From Ashinkailepas kermadecensis (Eukaryota > Arthropoda > Thecostraca > Neolepadidae): 64,000 bases of DNA. A program made the translations under genes and the position numbers. This document shows, one piece after another, positions 12,432 to 24,376 of the stretch; the stretch's first letter is position 1, and each line of letters starts with the position of its first letter. Location of the stretch: assembly GCA_034440615.1 (NCBI GenBank), contig JAOTOM010004961.1:530001-594000 (forward strand), in the 5' to 3' direction. The notes under the pieces are model-generated. The model was not told the DNA's origin. It searched no databases and saw nothing but the letters and a program-made list of their open reading frames with translations.

Positions 12432-13017
12432 CAGCTACTATTCAATGAACAATTCGGTGACCAGCTATTCATGCCAAAGCTTAGCGAAGAGCCAATCAAG
12501 CCGTTCACATAGCACAAAGCACCGAGCTCACTGAAGCAGTTCGGTCGACGTCTAACTGGGCATTCCAGGAAAAATCATTTTCGACTCTCGCTGGTTGAGA
12601 AAGCCATCAGCTGCCCATCTCCATACCATTGATGCACTCGGGTACTATATTGTACTAATATTTTGCATACTTTGATATCGGAGCACCTTTGTGCTATTCT
12701 AGGCGCTATGCATCAACCAAACTACCCACGCATAATACGCATAATCCATCTCTTCACTCATGCAAAATCCGCAATACGAAATAAAAGCATACTCGTGCTT
12801 CGGACAAATAATCTCCTGATAAAGCACGCGGAAATACCCTTCAAATCAACCAGAATTCTTTATTTGAGGAAGGACATTAAATATACCGCAAATGCACGCA
12901 TGAAGCAGCATGAACGGAACCTTCGAATGGCCAAAAAGCAAACAAACAAACGACACTGCATTTCGTCACCGCCTGTACATTCATCCACCAGTGCACAAAA
13001 CAGCACCGATGTCAACG

Positions 13018-13266
13018 GCTCCGAACTTGGGGGTGGGTCAGTACACGTTGTGGTGCCCCGCACCGACACCCTGCCGAGAATGGTTCCGAACTTGGGGGTG
13101 GGTCAGTACACGTCGTGCCCCGCACCGACACCCTGCCGATAATGGTTCCGAACTTGGGGGTGGGTCAGTACACGTCGTGCCCCGCACCGACACCCTGCCG
13201 ATAATGGTTCCGAACTTGGGGGTGGGTCAGTACACGTCGTGCCCCGCACCGACACCCTGCCGAGAA
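13018..13266. repeat. 62-bp tandem repeat, 4 copies
   Basis: Units begin GGTTCCGAACTTGGGGGTGG and contain CCCCGCACCGACACCCTGCC. Copies 2-4 are almost identical. Copy 1 has a 3-bp insertion. Confidence 0.96.
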
Positions 13267-13802
13267 TGGTGGAACGGAATTAGGGACGGCCGCCCATAGA
13301 GCTCGCTTCCAGACGCTTGCTTCCGGGCCATTTACAGTGTTATGTTCGTGCGGAGGTTGAGAGGAGCACCGGAAACTCACTTACCATGGTGCAGTAGCAC
13401 ACACGAAATGCACTCGATGCACGTACTTTCTTACTTTCTACTTAATAGTAGAAAACGAGTTATCAAGGAGCATCCAAGGGCACGAACCACAAGGTCATGA
13501 CTCAACCCGTTGGCAGTACGGGCCTGGATTGCTGTACACAAGGCCTCTCCAAATGTGACTGGGCCCTGCAAAGGTATGAGCCCATCCCTTCAAAAAGGGC
13601 GGAAAGGGAGGTCCATTTCACTTCGAGGCAACACTTGGATAGGCGCGAATTGCGAGTCGCATCCAGTCCTGGACCCGAACAGCGAGCACCGTCCGGTCTC
13701 ATGACCTCTCACGGACTACATTCTAACTTGGCCCATGATCAGGCCAAAAGGATACCGAAGACGCTGGATATGTGCTGGTAGGGTAAGCGTATGCCATTCA
13801 AC
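13267..13802. other. unique DNA, nothing recognised
   Basis: A minus-strand donor-like sequence CATG/GTAAGTGAGT is at about 13370-13388, but no open upstream exon with an acceptor is convincing. Confidence 0.4.
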
Positions 13803-13970
13803 AAGAGCTGGACAGTGGCTATGCAGCGTCACATGGCAACGACACGTGACACCAATCTACGGCTATTGGGCTGTATAGTGCAGGGCAAGAGCTGGACAGT
13901 GGCTATGCAGCGTCACATGGCAACGACACGTGACACCAATCTACGGCTATTGGGCTGTATAGTGCAGGGC
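13803..13970. repeat. exact 84-bp tandem duplication
   Basis: Two adjacent copies start at 13803 and 13887, both beginning AAGAGCTGGACAGTGGCTAT. I see no differences between them, so the duplication is probably recent or a collapsed or expanded assembly feature. Confidence 0.95.
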
Positions 13971-14394
13971 AAGGCCTCCTGACCATGTCTCGTGCCGCTA
14001 ACAAGTACGCCATTGCGATCACGCTACACGGACGGGTAGACCCAGGGAGGCACGTGCCTTCATGTCTCTGCTCCTGGGCCTCAGTCACTATTCCATGCGT
14101 GACACGCAGTGGTGTCATCTCCAGATAATGTCAGGCGTCTCGTTGGAACGTTGTGCCGTTGACGATTAGAGGTGGCAAATACTGCTCATTTTGGGACATA
14201 GACCGGCACCAGTCCGTCTGATGTGACTAAGCCCGGTTTGAGCCCCGTGAAAATGAACTGAAGCCCAGCCAAAAGACAAGTTTGCTAAATGCATGCTTTT
14301 TCGCATATAAATTAGCGCCACTGGTATTTCTGTTCAATCAAGGTCACACAGACAGTTCACATCACTTTTCCTCGTTCACTCCCATAAAATAGAT

Positions 14395-14396
<2 letters not shown>
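13971..14396. other. unique DNA, nothing recognised
   Basis: No gene, RNA or repeat recognised. Confidence 0.5.

Positions 14397-14447
<51 letters not shown>
14397..14447. repeat. (TA)n microsatellite
   Basis: About 25 uninterrupted TA dinucleotides. Confidence 0.98.
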
Positions 14448-14449
<2 letters not shown>

Positions 14450-15004
14450 TACAACATATACTCTACGAATTAGTTAAAAAATGAAAGAATCAAACCTTGT
14501 TCATGACTGCAATTTCGCTGGTTGCATTGCATAAGGAAGGTATTAGTATTAAGCTGTGCATTAGTATTAAGCTGTGCATCTTGAAAGACGTACTGTTTAG
14601 GAATTCTGTGCATTGCTATGGAAGCTTGACAATAAAGAAATAAGTGAACCTGAGAGAATGCCTGTTCTTCCTTGCATTGTCATGCAACACGTTTTAAAGA
14701 AGATGATGTGCATTGCCTATGCAACCATGTACAAGAAGGAATGGCCCTGGTAGACCATCTTAATGCAATGTGCTGGTCTAATGTCATGCATTGTTCATTT
14801 TGTCCTGGTTCCAGCCATGTTCTACTCCTCGATATCTAGTGAAAAAAACTAGCCTTTTTAGCTGCATTGCAGTTGCAAGTCCTACGTTTGAAAGCTGCAT
14901 ACCATGGATATGTCTCAGCTATCAACTACTATCATTGATAATCTGTGTTAAGAAATTAGCGTGCCAGAAGTCTCGCAATATTGAAGAATTTATCATCAGT
15001 CGAC
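14448..15004. other. AT-rich unique DNA
   Basis: Contains a local duplication of GTATTAAGCTGTGCAT at about 14545-14580. No gene recognised. Confidence 0.5.
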
Positions 15005-15246
15005 ACTTGTACAGACCGGCCGACACATGTACCGACGGACGGCGCAGACCGGCCGACACATGTACAGACGGACGGCGCAGACCGGCCGACACATGTACAG
15101 ACGGACGGCGCAGACCGGCCGACACATGTACAGACCGGCCGACACATGTACCGACGGACGGCGCAGACCGGCCGACACATGTACAGACGGACGGCGCAGA
15201 CCGGCCGACACATGTACAGACCGGCCGACACATGTACAGACGGCGC
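15005..15246. repeat. 33-bp minisatellite with 21-bp short units
   Basis: Long unit CAGACCGGCCGACACATGTA plus CAGACGGACGGCG. Shorter units lack the GACGGACGGCG part, so ACAGACCGGCCGACACATGT recurs at two spacings. Confidence 0.95.
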
Positions 15247-15458
15247 GCCATGCGTCTGCCCAGCTGGCGATCGATTCCGCCCACCGGCACGCCATGTATC
15301 ACCGATTCGGGAGCGCCATCACACAGGATCGGAGGGATTTAGTGTCGGCAGTGGAGCAGACGTCGACCCGGCCTGCCTCGGGCGTCACTGCAGAGCCAGC
15401 GCGTGCCCGGCATGCAGCCCAGGGACATAGTGCAGCGATAATATAGCGCCGTGCAGCC

Positions 15459-15767
15459 GCCCCGGTAGCTCAGTTGGCTAGAGCGCTGGCCTGCTCTGGT
15501 CTCCCCTGTCCTGGCAACGCAGGGTTCGAGTCGCTTCGCGCCCTCGCATTTAGCCCCCGGCTGGGAGGGTCAGTTGGCAGCTGACCCGATAAGGCTGGGG
15601 ACGAGCTACCGAGCGGCCGTGTCGGTGCATTGACGGCACGTTAAACTTTCCGTCAAAATTCTGCCGTTGAACTTGAATTAATGGATCGGGTGGTGGGGTC
15701 AGGGTTCACGCAACAAGCTCTGCTAGCAGTAGGACCCTGGTTCATAAAGCCACCCCAACAAAAACTC
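15459..15767 (+). mobile_element. tRNA-derived SINE, second family, near full length
   Basis: The head CCCCGGTAGCTCAGTTGGCT contains a canonical box A (TAGCTCAGTTGG), and GGGTTCGAGTCG at about 15521 is a canonical box B. An insertion-like stretch separates the boxes, so this is not a functional tRNA. The body (GGCTGGGAGGGTCAGTTGGCAGCTGA to GGTTCATAAAGCCACCCC) recurs, diverged, at 16541-16815. The 3' end runs into AT-rich DNA. No clear target-site duplication is visible. Confidence 0.8.
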
Positions 15768-15825
15768 GGATTAAATTTATTATAAATAAAAATAAAAATA
15801 ATATGTGTACATACATACATACATG

Positions 15826-15897
<72 letters not shown>
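15826..15897. repeat. (TA)n microsatellite
   Basis: About 35 TA dinucleotides, preceded by (ACAT)n. It lies just downstream of the SINE at 15459-15767 and may derive from its tail. Confidence 0.97.
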
Positions 15898-15903
<6 letters not shown>

Positions 15904-16240
15904 ATATACTTTTAGTCTGGCTTTTCATGTATTACAACATCAATTGCAGATTTCAAACATAGCCTGCAGCATCTAATAATGTACGATATAAGGTGATGGC
16001 TATGATATGGCTGCGAAGGTTCATCATGCACTCACACGCCCAGGCAGACGACATTTGCATCCTGTGAGCTGATGCTGCAGGTATGTGAAAACAAACAAGT
16101 GCAGCAGTGGAACGAACACGTAAAGAAGCGTATTTAATTAGCGTCCACTGTGCAAAAACGTTCTGTGAAATTAAATGAGAGAAGCACTCATCTTGGACGC
16201 TGTGAAGCATGTCGGAAATTGACATGTCACACTAAGTGTG
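15898..16240. other. unique DNA
   Basis: No gene or element recognised between the microsatellite and the next SINE. Confidence 0.5.
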
Positions 16241-16254
16241 AGGGAAACACGGTG

Positions 16255-16420
16255 TTGGTTGGTTGGTTATTGGTTTTACGACACGTCGACCGTTGAGTCA
16301 TATAGCGTCGCCAATCTCTCACGCCGATTGGTCGCGGCGAAGAGTAGCGACAGGTGAGACTTGAACCCACAACCTTTCGATTGTGAGACGAGCATCTTAC
16401 CCCTAGACCACTCGTCCCCT
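16255..16420 (-). mobile_element. tRNA-Val-like SINE with exact 14-bp TSD
   Basis: Read on the minus strand it begins GGGGACGAGTGGTCTAGGGG (box A) and has an anticodon-loop region CTCACAATCGAAAGG close to tRNA-Val(CAC), then box B GGTTCAAGTCTC. The body carries AGATTGGCGACGCTATATGA and the tail is (AACC)n. The 14-bp sequence AGGGAAACACGGTG flanks it exactly at 16241-16254 and 16421-16434. The 3' segment resembles the 3' end of the LINE at 57.16-63.56 kb. Confidence 0.95.
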
Positions 16421-16540
16421 AGGGAAACACGGTGGATGCGGGGATGAACAACACACACTAAAGGCGCGCATGTTGGCATTCTTGCTCTTCCCCTATGCAA
16501 AATGAATGCACGAATAGTGTTCCAATTATTAAACACAAAA

Positions 16541-16815
16541 ACAACCGGTCTGCACTGGTCTCTCCTGGCCTGGCAAGACAGGACTCGAGCCGCTTCACAC
16601 GCTCACACAGTCCCCGACTGGGAGGGTCAGCTGACAGCTGAACCGATGAGGTAGGCACGCGGCACCGGCTGTGTAGGCGCAATGGAGGCACACTAACTGT
16701 CAGCTAAAACTCCTCCGTTGAACTGGAATTCCCAGATCGGACGGCGAGGTTAGGGTTTGCGCAACAAGCGCTGCTTGGCATAAGGCAATGATTCATAAAG
16801 GTACCCCGGTAAACC
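16541..16815 (+). mobile_element. 5'-truncated copy of the second SINE family
   Basis: Begins inside the tRNA-like head (GGTCTGCACTGGTCTCTCCTGG) and then follows the body of the copy at 15459-15767 with many substitutions, through GACTGGGAGGGTCAGCTGACAG, CCGTTGAACT and GATTCATAAAGGTACCCC. Box A is missing. No duplication is visible. Confidence 0.8.
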
Positions 16816-17400
16816 TTTAGACTAAATGTTCTGTTTTATAGAAAAGCATAATGAACCTCATTCTTAGCTCTCACACATGAACATGACTTCCCATGTAGTC
16901 CCAACCTATACTGTATTAGTACGTGTTACCTCGATGTTCTGTTATCCTGTGAACGACGCATTCTAGAACTGCAAGCCCAAGATGTCGCTATCGTGATGCA
17001 TGCAAAAAAAGACGATAACCCGCCATGGCTAACCAACCGAACAACTACAATATTGGCTATACAAGATGCGCTGACAAGTGTTCCACATAGCTCTAAAAAA
17101 AAACATTAAAGTCGTACTCACCACTACCCGACAACAACAACAAACCATATGACAAGGAACATCCATCACGCGGCTGTTGATAGAAATCCGCATATCAGCT
17201 TATAATTACCGTTAATTATTTTCACTTTATGCAAAGCAGCACAACATCCCTTGAATGGTTGCCTTTCGTTGCCTCGCAATTCACCTTCGTCTGTCTGGGG
17301 AGCCTCTTGAAAGTTCCCAATCTTCCAATCTGCGTATGGTAGGATACAAATGCAAGGCACCGTTAGCAAACTCTGGTCATGAAGAGCTCGAACCATGCTT
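16816..17400. other. AT-rich unique DNA
   Basis: No gene, RNA or element recognised. Confidence 0.5.
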
Positions 17401-18600
17401 TATATTTGTACATTGACTGACAATGATGTCACCAGAGGTCAGATCAGGTCACTATACGGACCTCGGCTGAACTTGGAAATTTTTTTTAAAGCAGAGCTTG
17501 TTTTTTTTCGACATAGCTTATTTTTCAAGAATTCACATAGATCACAGTATTTATGTTCATCGTAGTGGAAAATGGTCAGGTCAGGTCGAGTCAGAATCAA
17601 GCCTGAAAACCAGCTCCAGAACTATGCATGTTAGAGGCGTCGGGAAAACGTCATTGGCAAGCCAATGCAGCCTATAGATCATATCACATCTTATTTCTTC
17701 ATTATCGCAATGCCGAGGACGCTAAAAGTCATAATAGGCCAACCCAGTGACATGATCTTTACCTTGGGGAACGACCTAAAGAATATAAATATATGTCCCG
17801 GTTCCTTTCAATAGAACCATTCAAACAAACTGTTTGCATCAGATTGACTTCCGAAAATCCTAGTCAGGTCAAGCAGTTCAAGCATCAAGATCTCCGCAAC
17901 ATTACTTTTGAAATATATGGCATGATACTGAAACATCTTTGTAAACTGTACAGCTTTGGACCTCACGACCTGGTCTCAGGTCACGCCGGGACAATGCATA
18001 CATTGCTAAAACGATATCTTCAGTCTTCGCCTTGGTGTAAACTGTTTGGGAAGTAATTTCAAGGAAAGGTCAAATCAGGTCAAATAAGGTCAGACCATTT
18101 GAGATATGGTCACCTCAGGGCATTCGTTGGCCATCCCATATCATGTCGCACGATATGTGGCGCTGAAACCGAATTAATGTACCACTTGGCGAGGAACAGC
18201 AGCATTATATATAAGATGACATTGTGCAGAATTTTCTGCACAATTGGCACATCAGGCACATATTTTAATCTAGAATGCTTACTACATGCTCTTTATTGTC
18301 TTCGGCATGAAAATTATCCTAAATTGAATTTGTCCCGCATAACACACGGAAAAAAACAATGAAATTGACCTGACCTCAGGTTAGAAACCTTGAACTTCAT
18401 TAAAATTTCCAGATATGAGGTTGTTCGTCCTCATGAATGGGCAGCATAATATATGTCTGGTTTGATATGCTACGAACGACGGCACTTTGCAGATATTGGA
18501 GCAACACTCACTTTTATCCGTCCCAGGTCAATGACCTTTGATGACCTGGATCTAAAACGTTTACCAAATGTGCATCAGATGTGTAAGTAGCTCTTCAAAA
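17400..18600. other. AGGTCA-rich segment, probable decayed interspersed element
   Basis: AGGTCA or its complement TGACCT recurs many times, often as tandem phrases such as AGGTCAGATCAGGTCA (about 17435), GGTCAGGTCAGGTC (17576), AGGTCAAATCAGGTCAAATA (18067) and TGACCTGACCTCAGGT (18367). A perfect inverted repeat AGGTCAATGACCT lies at 18525-18537. AGGTCA is the half-site of nuclear receptors by established knowledge, and similar phrases occur in unrelated invertebrate repeats. I infer a decayed element rather than a functional enhancer. Confidence 0.4.
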
Positions 18601-18970
18601 TTTCGTGTCTCTGCGTCTACTCATTCGGCCGTTATCACGGAAAAACCTGTCGGTGGCTCTTGAAACCCTCCCCCCCCCCCACACCTCTCCCGCCCGGCGA
18701 GGATTAACATCTTCTGACACATTTGCTACCTTTGAAAGAAATGGCTACACATTCTCCACTGACAGTTCAGCGCGCGACGCACAGTTTGTCACGCATGTGA
18801 TCAGCGATCAATCAACTCAAAGCGGCCAAGTTTGGCTCGACCCGTGACTGGGAACGGTCATAGCTCAGCTGGTCACCCTCTCCGCCCAGGACAAAGATTC
18901 TGGTTGACTGGCGACGACAGTTGCAATATGACTTCCGAAGTTGGTGTGTCGATCACGTGGCTCCTGGCAC

Positions 18971-20098
18971 AGACTGGGGCCGGGACCACCGCCGGCCACA
19001 GCTGAACGGAGCCGGGACCACCGCCGACAACTGACTGGACTCGGAGCCAGGACCACCGCCGACAACTGACTGGACCCGGAGCCGGGACCACCGCCGACAA
19101 CTGACTGGACCCGGAGCCGGGACCACCGCCGACAACTGACTGGACCCGGAGCCGGGACCACCGCTGACAACTGACTGGACCCGGAGCCGGGACCACCGCC
19201 GACAACTGACTGGACCCGGAGCCGGGACCACCGCCGACAACTGACTGGACCCGGAGCCGGGACCACCGCCGACAACTGACTGGATCCGGAGCCGGGACCA
19301 CCGCCGACAACTGACTGGATCCGGAGCCGGGACCACCGCCGACAACTGACTGGACCCGGAGCCGGGACCACCGCCGACAACTGACTGGACCCGGAGCCGG
19401 GACCACCGCCGACAACTGACTGGACCCGGAGCCGGGACCACCGCTGACAACTGACTGGACCCGGAGCCGGGACCACCGCCGACAACTGACTGGACCCGGA
19501 GCCGGGACCACCGCCGACAACTGACTGGACCCGGAGCCGGGACCACCGCTGACAACTGACTGGACCCGGAGCCGGGACCACCGCCGACAACTGACTGGAC
19601 CCGGAGCCGGGACCACCGCCGGCCACAGCTGACTGGACCCGGAGCCGGGACCACCGCCGACAACTGACTGGACCCGGAGCCGGGACCACCGCTGACAACG
19701 ACTGACCCGAGCTGGACCCCGCAACTGACTGATCCGGAGCCGGGACCACCGCCGACAACTGACTGGACCCGGAGCCGGGACCACCGCTGACAACTGACTG
19801 GACCCGGAGCCGGGACCACCGCCGACAACTGACTGGACCCGGAGCCGGGACCACCGCCGGCCACAGCTGACTGGACCCGGAGCCGGGACCACCGCCGACA
19901 ACTGACTGGACCCGGAGCCGGGACCACCGCTGACAACTGACTGGACCCGGAGCTGGGACCACCGCCGACAACTGACTGGACCCGGAGCCGGGACCACCGC
20001 CGACAACTGACTGGACCCGGAGCCGGGACCACCGCCGACAACTGACTGGACCCGGAGCCGGGACCACCGCCAGCCACAGCTGACTGGACCCGCAGCCG
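18971..20098. repeat. 35-bp minisatellite, about 32 copies
   Basis: Unit ACTGACTGGACCCGGAGCCG plus GGACCACCGCCGACA. Variants include CCGCTGACA, CCGGCCACAG and GGATCCGG. A scrambled copy lies near 19695-19735. The unit is stop-free on the minus strand in all frames and therefore creates overlapping open frames of 374-430 codons there; these are not genes. Confidence 0.98.
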
Positions 20099-20497
20099 GG
20101 TATATAGATCGCCCAGCTACCGGCTGGAGGTGACGAACTGCACAGCTAACATATCCGCTGTCCACATGTAAGAAACTGGGGCCTCAAGCTGCTGGTAACA
20201 TACATTTCCATCGCCCTAATCTGAAGGAACTTCGCTGATGGAAAATATGTCATCATATGTGTGTGGAAGGGAGAGGGGAGCGGGGCGAAATGACATTTCC
20301 CGTCATGTTGTGGGTGACATGGCAATACTTCGTTTTTTCTTCAGAATTTGCACGTGCATAATCGCGTTAGTAATAGTATCGGCAACATCAATACTTGTAT
20401 AACATTCACGAACGCCAAAACCAAAATAAAACTACGCCCTGCAGTTGGGTCCGCCTCTTCTTAACTCAGCTGATCTGATGAACTACCCAGCCGGTCA
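20099..20497. other. unique DNA
   Basis: No gene recognised. A pyrimidine-rich acceptor-like sequence ends at 20469 (CCGCCTCTTCTTAACTCAG) but is followed by an in-frame stop relative to the downstream open frame. Confidence 0.5.
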
Positions 20498-20990
20498 GTG
20501 GCCTCAGCCGATCTAGACCATCTCGGCGGACTACCGACCTCAGTCGACCTGGACCGTCTCGCCAAACTGATGGCCTCGTCCGACCTTGACCGTCTCACCA
20601 GACTAGTGACATCGACCGACCTGGACCGTCTCGCCAGACTAGTGATCTCGGCCGACCTGGACCATCTCGTCAGACAAGTGACCTCGGTCGACCTGAACCG
20701 CGTCGCCAGACTAGTGACCTCGGCCGGCCCGGACTGTCTCGCCAGACTAGTGTCCTCGCCCGACCTGAACCGTCTCGCCAGACAAGTGACCTCGGCCGGC
20801 CTGGACTATCTCTCCAGATTAGTGACATCGGCTGACATGGACCATCTCACCAGACCCGTAACATCGGTCAATCTAGACCATCTCACCAGATCAGTGACAT
20901 CCGCCGACCTGGACCATCTCACCAGATCAGTAATATCGACCGACCTGGACCGCCTCACCAGACTTGTGACCGCGGCTGACATGGACCGTC
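20498..20990 (+). repeat. diverged 36-bp repeat with one preserved frame
   Basis: About 14 copies of a 36-bp unit of the form GTGACCTCGGCCGACCTGGA plus CCGTCTCGCCAGACTA. Copies differ at many positions, yet one plus-strand frame stays open and keeps a 12-residue pattern (V-T-S-A-D-L-D-R-L-A-R-L). The other plus frames contain recurrent TAG. No ATG, convincing splice acceptor or downstream exon is visible, so I annotate a repeat. A repeat-containing exon cannot be excluded. Confidence 0.9.
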
Positions 20991-21059
20991 ACTCACCCTC
21001 CCGCAGGCCTGGCAACTCCTCAGCACCATCCTGGCTGCCATGTCCAGCTCAGCCGGCCG

Positions 21060-24000
21060 GTGTGTCAGGGCGGCGGTGCGTGTCTGACGTGGGTCAGTTC
21101 ACGGACCGGACCACGTCTGGGCCACCTGGTGTGTCAGGGCGGCGGTGCGTGTCTGACGCGGGTCAGTTCACGGACCGGACCGGACCACGTCTGGGCCACC
21201 TGGTGTGTCAGGGCGGCGGTGCGTGTCTGACGCGGGTCAGTTCACGGACCGGACCGGACCGGACCACGTCTGGGCCACCTGGTGTGTCAGGGCGGCGGTG
21301 CGTGTCTGACGCGGGTTAGTTCACGGACCGGACCGGACCACGTCTGGGCCACCTGGTGTGTCAGGGCGGCGGTGCGTGTCTGACGCGGGTCAGTTCACGG
21401 ACCGGACCGGACCACGTCTGGGCCACCTGGTGTGTCAGGGCGGCGGTGCGTGTCTGACGCGGGTCAGTTCACGGACCGGACCGGACCACGTCTGGGCCAC
21501 CTGGTGTGTCAGGGCGGCGGTGCGTGTCTGACGTGGGTCAGTTCACGGACCGGACCGGACCACGTCTGGGCCACCTGGTGTGTCAGGGCGGCGGTGCGTG
21601 TCTGACGTGGGTCAGTTCACGGACCGGACCGGACCACGTCTGGGCCACCTGGTGTGTCAGGGCGGCGGTACGTGTCTGACGCGGGTCAGTTCACGGACCG
21701 GACCGGACCACGTCTGGGCCACCTGGTGTGTCAGGGCGGCGGTGCGTGTCTGACGTGGGTCAGTTCACGGACCGGACCGGACCGGACCACGTCTGGGCCA
21801 CCTGGTGTGTCAGGGCGGCGGTGCGTGTCTGACGCGGGTCAGTTCACGGACCGGACCGGACCGGACCACGTCTGGGCCACCTGGTGTGTCAGGGCGGCGG
21901 TACGTGTCTGACGTGGGTTAGTTCACGGACCGGACCGGACCACGTCTGGGCCACCTGGTGTGTCAGGGCGGCGGTGCGTGTCTGACGCGGGTCAGTTCAC
22001 GGACCGGACCGGACCACGTCTGGGCCACCTGGTGTGTCAGGGCGGCGGTGCGTGTCTGACGTGGGTCAGTTCACGGACCGGACCGGACCGGACCACGTCT
22101 GGGCCACCTGGTGTGTCAGGGCGGCGGTGCGTGTCTGACGTGGGTCAGTTCACGGACCGGACCGGACCGGACCACGTCTGGGCCACCTGGTGTGTCAGGG
22201 CGGCGGTGCGTGTCTGACGTGGGTCAGTTCACGGACCGGACCGGACCGGACCACGTCTGGGCCACCTGGTGTGTCAGGGCGGCGGTGCGTGTCTGACGCG
22301 GGTCAGTTCACGGACCGGACCGGACCGGACCACGTCTGGGCCACCTGGTGTGTCAGGGCGGCGGTGCGTGTCTGACGCGGGTCAGTTCACGGACCGGACC
22401 GGACCACGTCTGGGCCACCTGGTGTGTCAGGGCGGCGGTGCGTGTCTGACGTGGGTCAGTTCACGGACCGGACCGGACCACGTCTGGGCCACCTGGTGTG
22501 TCAGGGCGGCGGTGCGTGTCTGACGCGGGTCAGTTCACGGACCGGACCGGACCGGACCACGTCTGGGCCACCTGGTGTGTCAGGGCGGCGGTGCGTGTCT
22601 GACGCGGGTCAGTTCACGGACCGGACCGGACCGGACCACGTCTGGGCCACCTGGTGTGTCAGGGCGGCGGTGCGTGTCTGACGTGGGTCAGTTCACGGAC
22701 CGGACCGGACCGGACCACGTCTGGGCCACCTGGTGTGTCAGGGCGGCGGTGCGTGTCTGACGCGGGTCAGTTCACGGACCGGACCGGACCGGACCACGTC
22801 TGGGCCACCTGGTGTGTCAGGGCGGCGGTGCGTGTCTGACGCGGGTCAGTTCACGGACCGGACCGGACCGGACCACGTCTGGGCCACCTGGTGTGTCAGG
22901 GCGGCGGTGCGTGTCTGACGCGGGTCAGTTCACGGACCGGACCGGACCGGACCACGTCTGGGCCACCTGGTGTGTCAGGGCGGCGGTGCGTGTCTGACGC
23001 GGGTCAGTTCACGGACCGGACCGGACCACGTCTGGGCCACCTGGTGTGTCAGGGCGGCGGTGCGTGTCTGACGCGGGTTAGTTCACGGACCGGACCGGAC
23101 CACGTCTGGGCCACCTGGTGTGTCAGGGCGGCGGTGCGTGTCTGACGCGGGTCAGTTCACGGACCGGACCGGACCGGACCACGTCTGGGCCACCTGGTGT
23201 GTCAGGGCGGCGGTGCGTGTCTGACGCGGGTCAGTTCACGGACCGGACCGGACCGGACCACGTCTGGGCCACCTGGTGTGTCAGGGCGGCGGTGCGTGTC
23301 TGACGTGGGTCAGTTCACGGACCGGACCGGACCGGACCACGTCTGGGCCACCTGGTGTGTCAGGGCGGCGGTGCGTGTCTGACGCGGGTCAGTTCACGGA
23401 CCGGACCGGACCGGACCACGTCTGGGCCACCTGGTGTGTCAGGGCGGCGGTGCGTGTCTGACGCGGGTCAGTTCACGGACCGGACCGGACCGGACCACGT
23501 CTGGGCCACCTGGTGTGTCAGGGCGGCGGTGCGTGTCTGACGCGGGTCAGTTCACGGACCGGACCGGACCGGACCACGTCTGGGCCACCTGGTGTGTCAG
23601 GGCGGCGGTGCGTGTCTGACGTGGGTCAGTTCACGGACCGGACCGGACCGGACCACGTCTGGGCCACCTGGTGTGTCAGGGCGGCGGTGCGTGTCTGACG
23701 CGGGTCAGTTCACGGACCGGACCGGACCGGACCACGTCTGGGCCACCTGGTGTGTCAGGGCGGCGGTGCGTGTCTGACGTGGGTCAGTTCACGGACCGGA
23801 CCGGACCGGACCACGTCTGGGCCACCTGGTGTGTCAGGGCGGCGGTGCGTGTCTGACGTGGGTCAGTTCACGGACCGGACCGGACCGGACCACGTCTGGG
23901 CCACCTGGTGTGTCAGGGCGGCGGTGCGTGTCTGACGTGGGTCAGTTCACGGACCGGACCGGACCACGTCTGGGCCACCTGGTGTGTCAGGGCGGCGGTG

Positions 24001-24060
24001 CGTGTCTGACGTGGGTCAGTTCACGGACCGGACAGGACCACGTCTGGGCCGGCGCGGGTC
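21060..24060. repeat. 74/79-bp minisatellite, about 38-40 copies
   Basis: Core unit GGACCACGTCTGGGCCACCT, GGTGTGTCAGGGCGGCGGTG, CGTGTCTGACGYGGGTCAGTT, CACGGACC. It ends in a nested run of two or three GGACC pentamers, giving 74- or 79-bp lengths. The left part is mostly 74-bp units and the right part (about 22.1 kb onward) mostly 79-bp. Y is C or T (GACGCGGG or GACGTGGG) in a copy-specific order. Open frames of 61-124 codons recur at the unit spacing and are by-products. Confidence 0.99.
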
Positions 24061-24201
24061 AGTCCACGGACCAGACCGGACCAGACCGGACCACGTCTGG
24101 GCCAAGCGTCAGCCGGACGGCAGTGGCCAGTATCGATTTGACCGGTCAGTGTCGGCCGAAGAGCCAGACGGCTCTCGCTCGCCCTGCCGCTGCCGACATG
24201 T

Positions 24202-24376
24202 AAGGTCGTCTGGATCTGGTCGTAAGGTCGTCTGGTCGTCTGGATCTGGTCGTAAGGTCGTCTGGGTCTGGTCGTAAGGTCGTCTGGGTCTGGTCTTAAG
24301 ATCGTCTGAATCTGGCCGTAAGGTGGTCTGGATCTGGTCGTAAGGTAGTCTGGATCTGGTCGCAAGGTCGTCTGGC
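24202..24376. repeat. 22-bp tandem repeat, about 8 copies
   Basis: Unit AAGGTCGTCTGGATCTGGTC plus GT. Some copies are shortened. Confidence 0.93.

Noticed and set aside
13375..13430. Exon ending at donor CATG/GTAAGTGAGT on the minus strand
   Set aside because: No convincing acceptor or conserved frame upstream.
15459..15535. Functional tRNA gene
   Set aside because: Box A and box B are good, but the sequence between them is too long and the acceptor stem does not close; the following body recurs at 16.5 kb, so it is a SINE head.
18865..20165. Overlapping 374-430-codon frames on the minus strand
   Set aside because: All three frames are open because the 35-bp unit has no stops; this is a repeat artefact.
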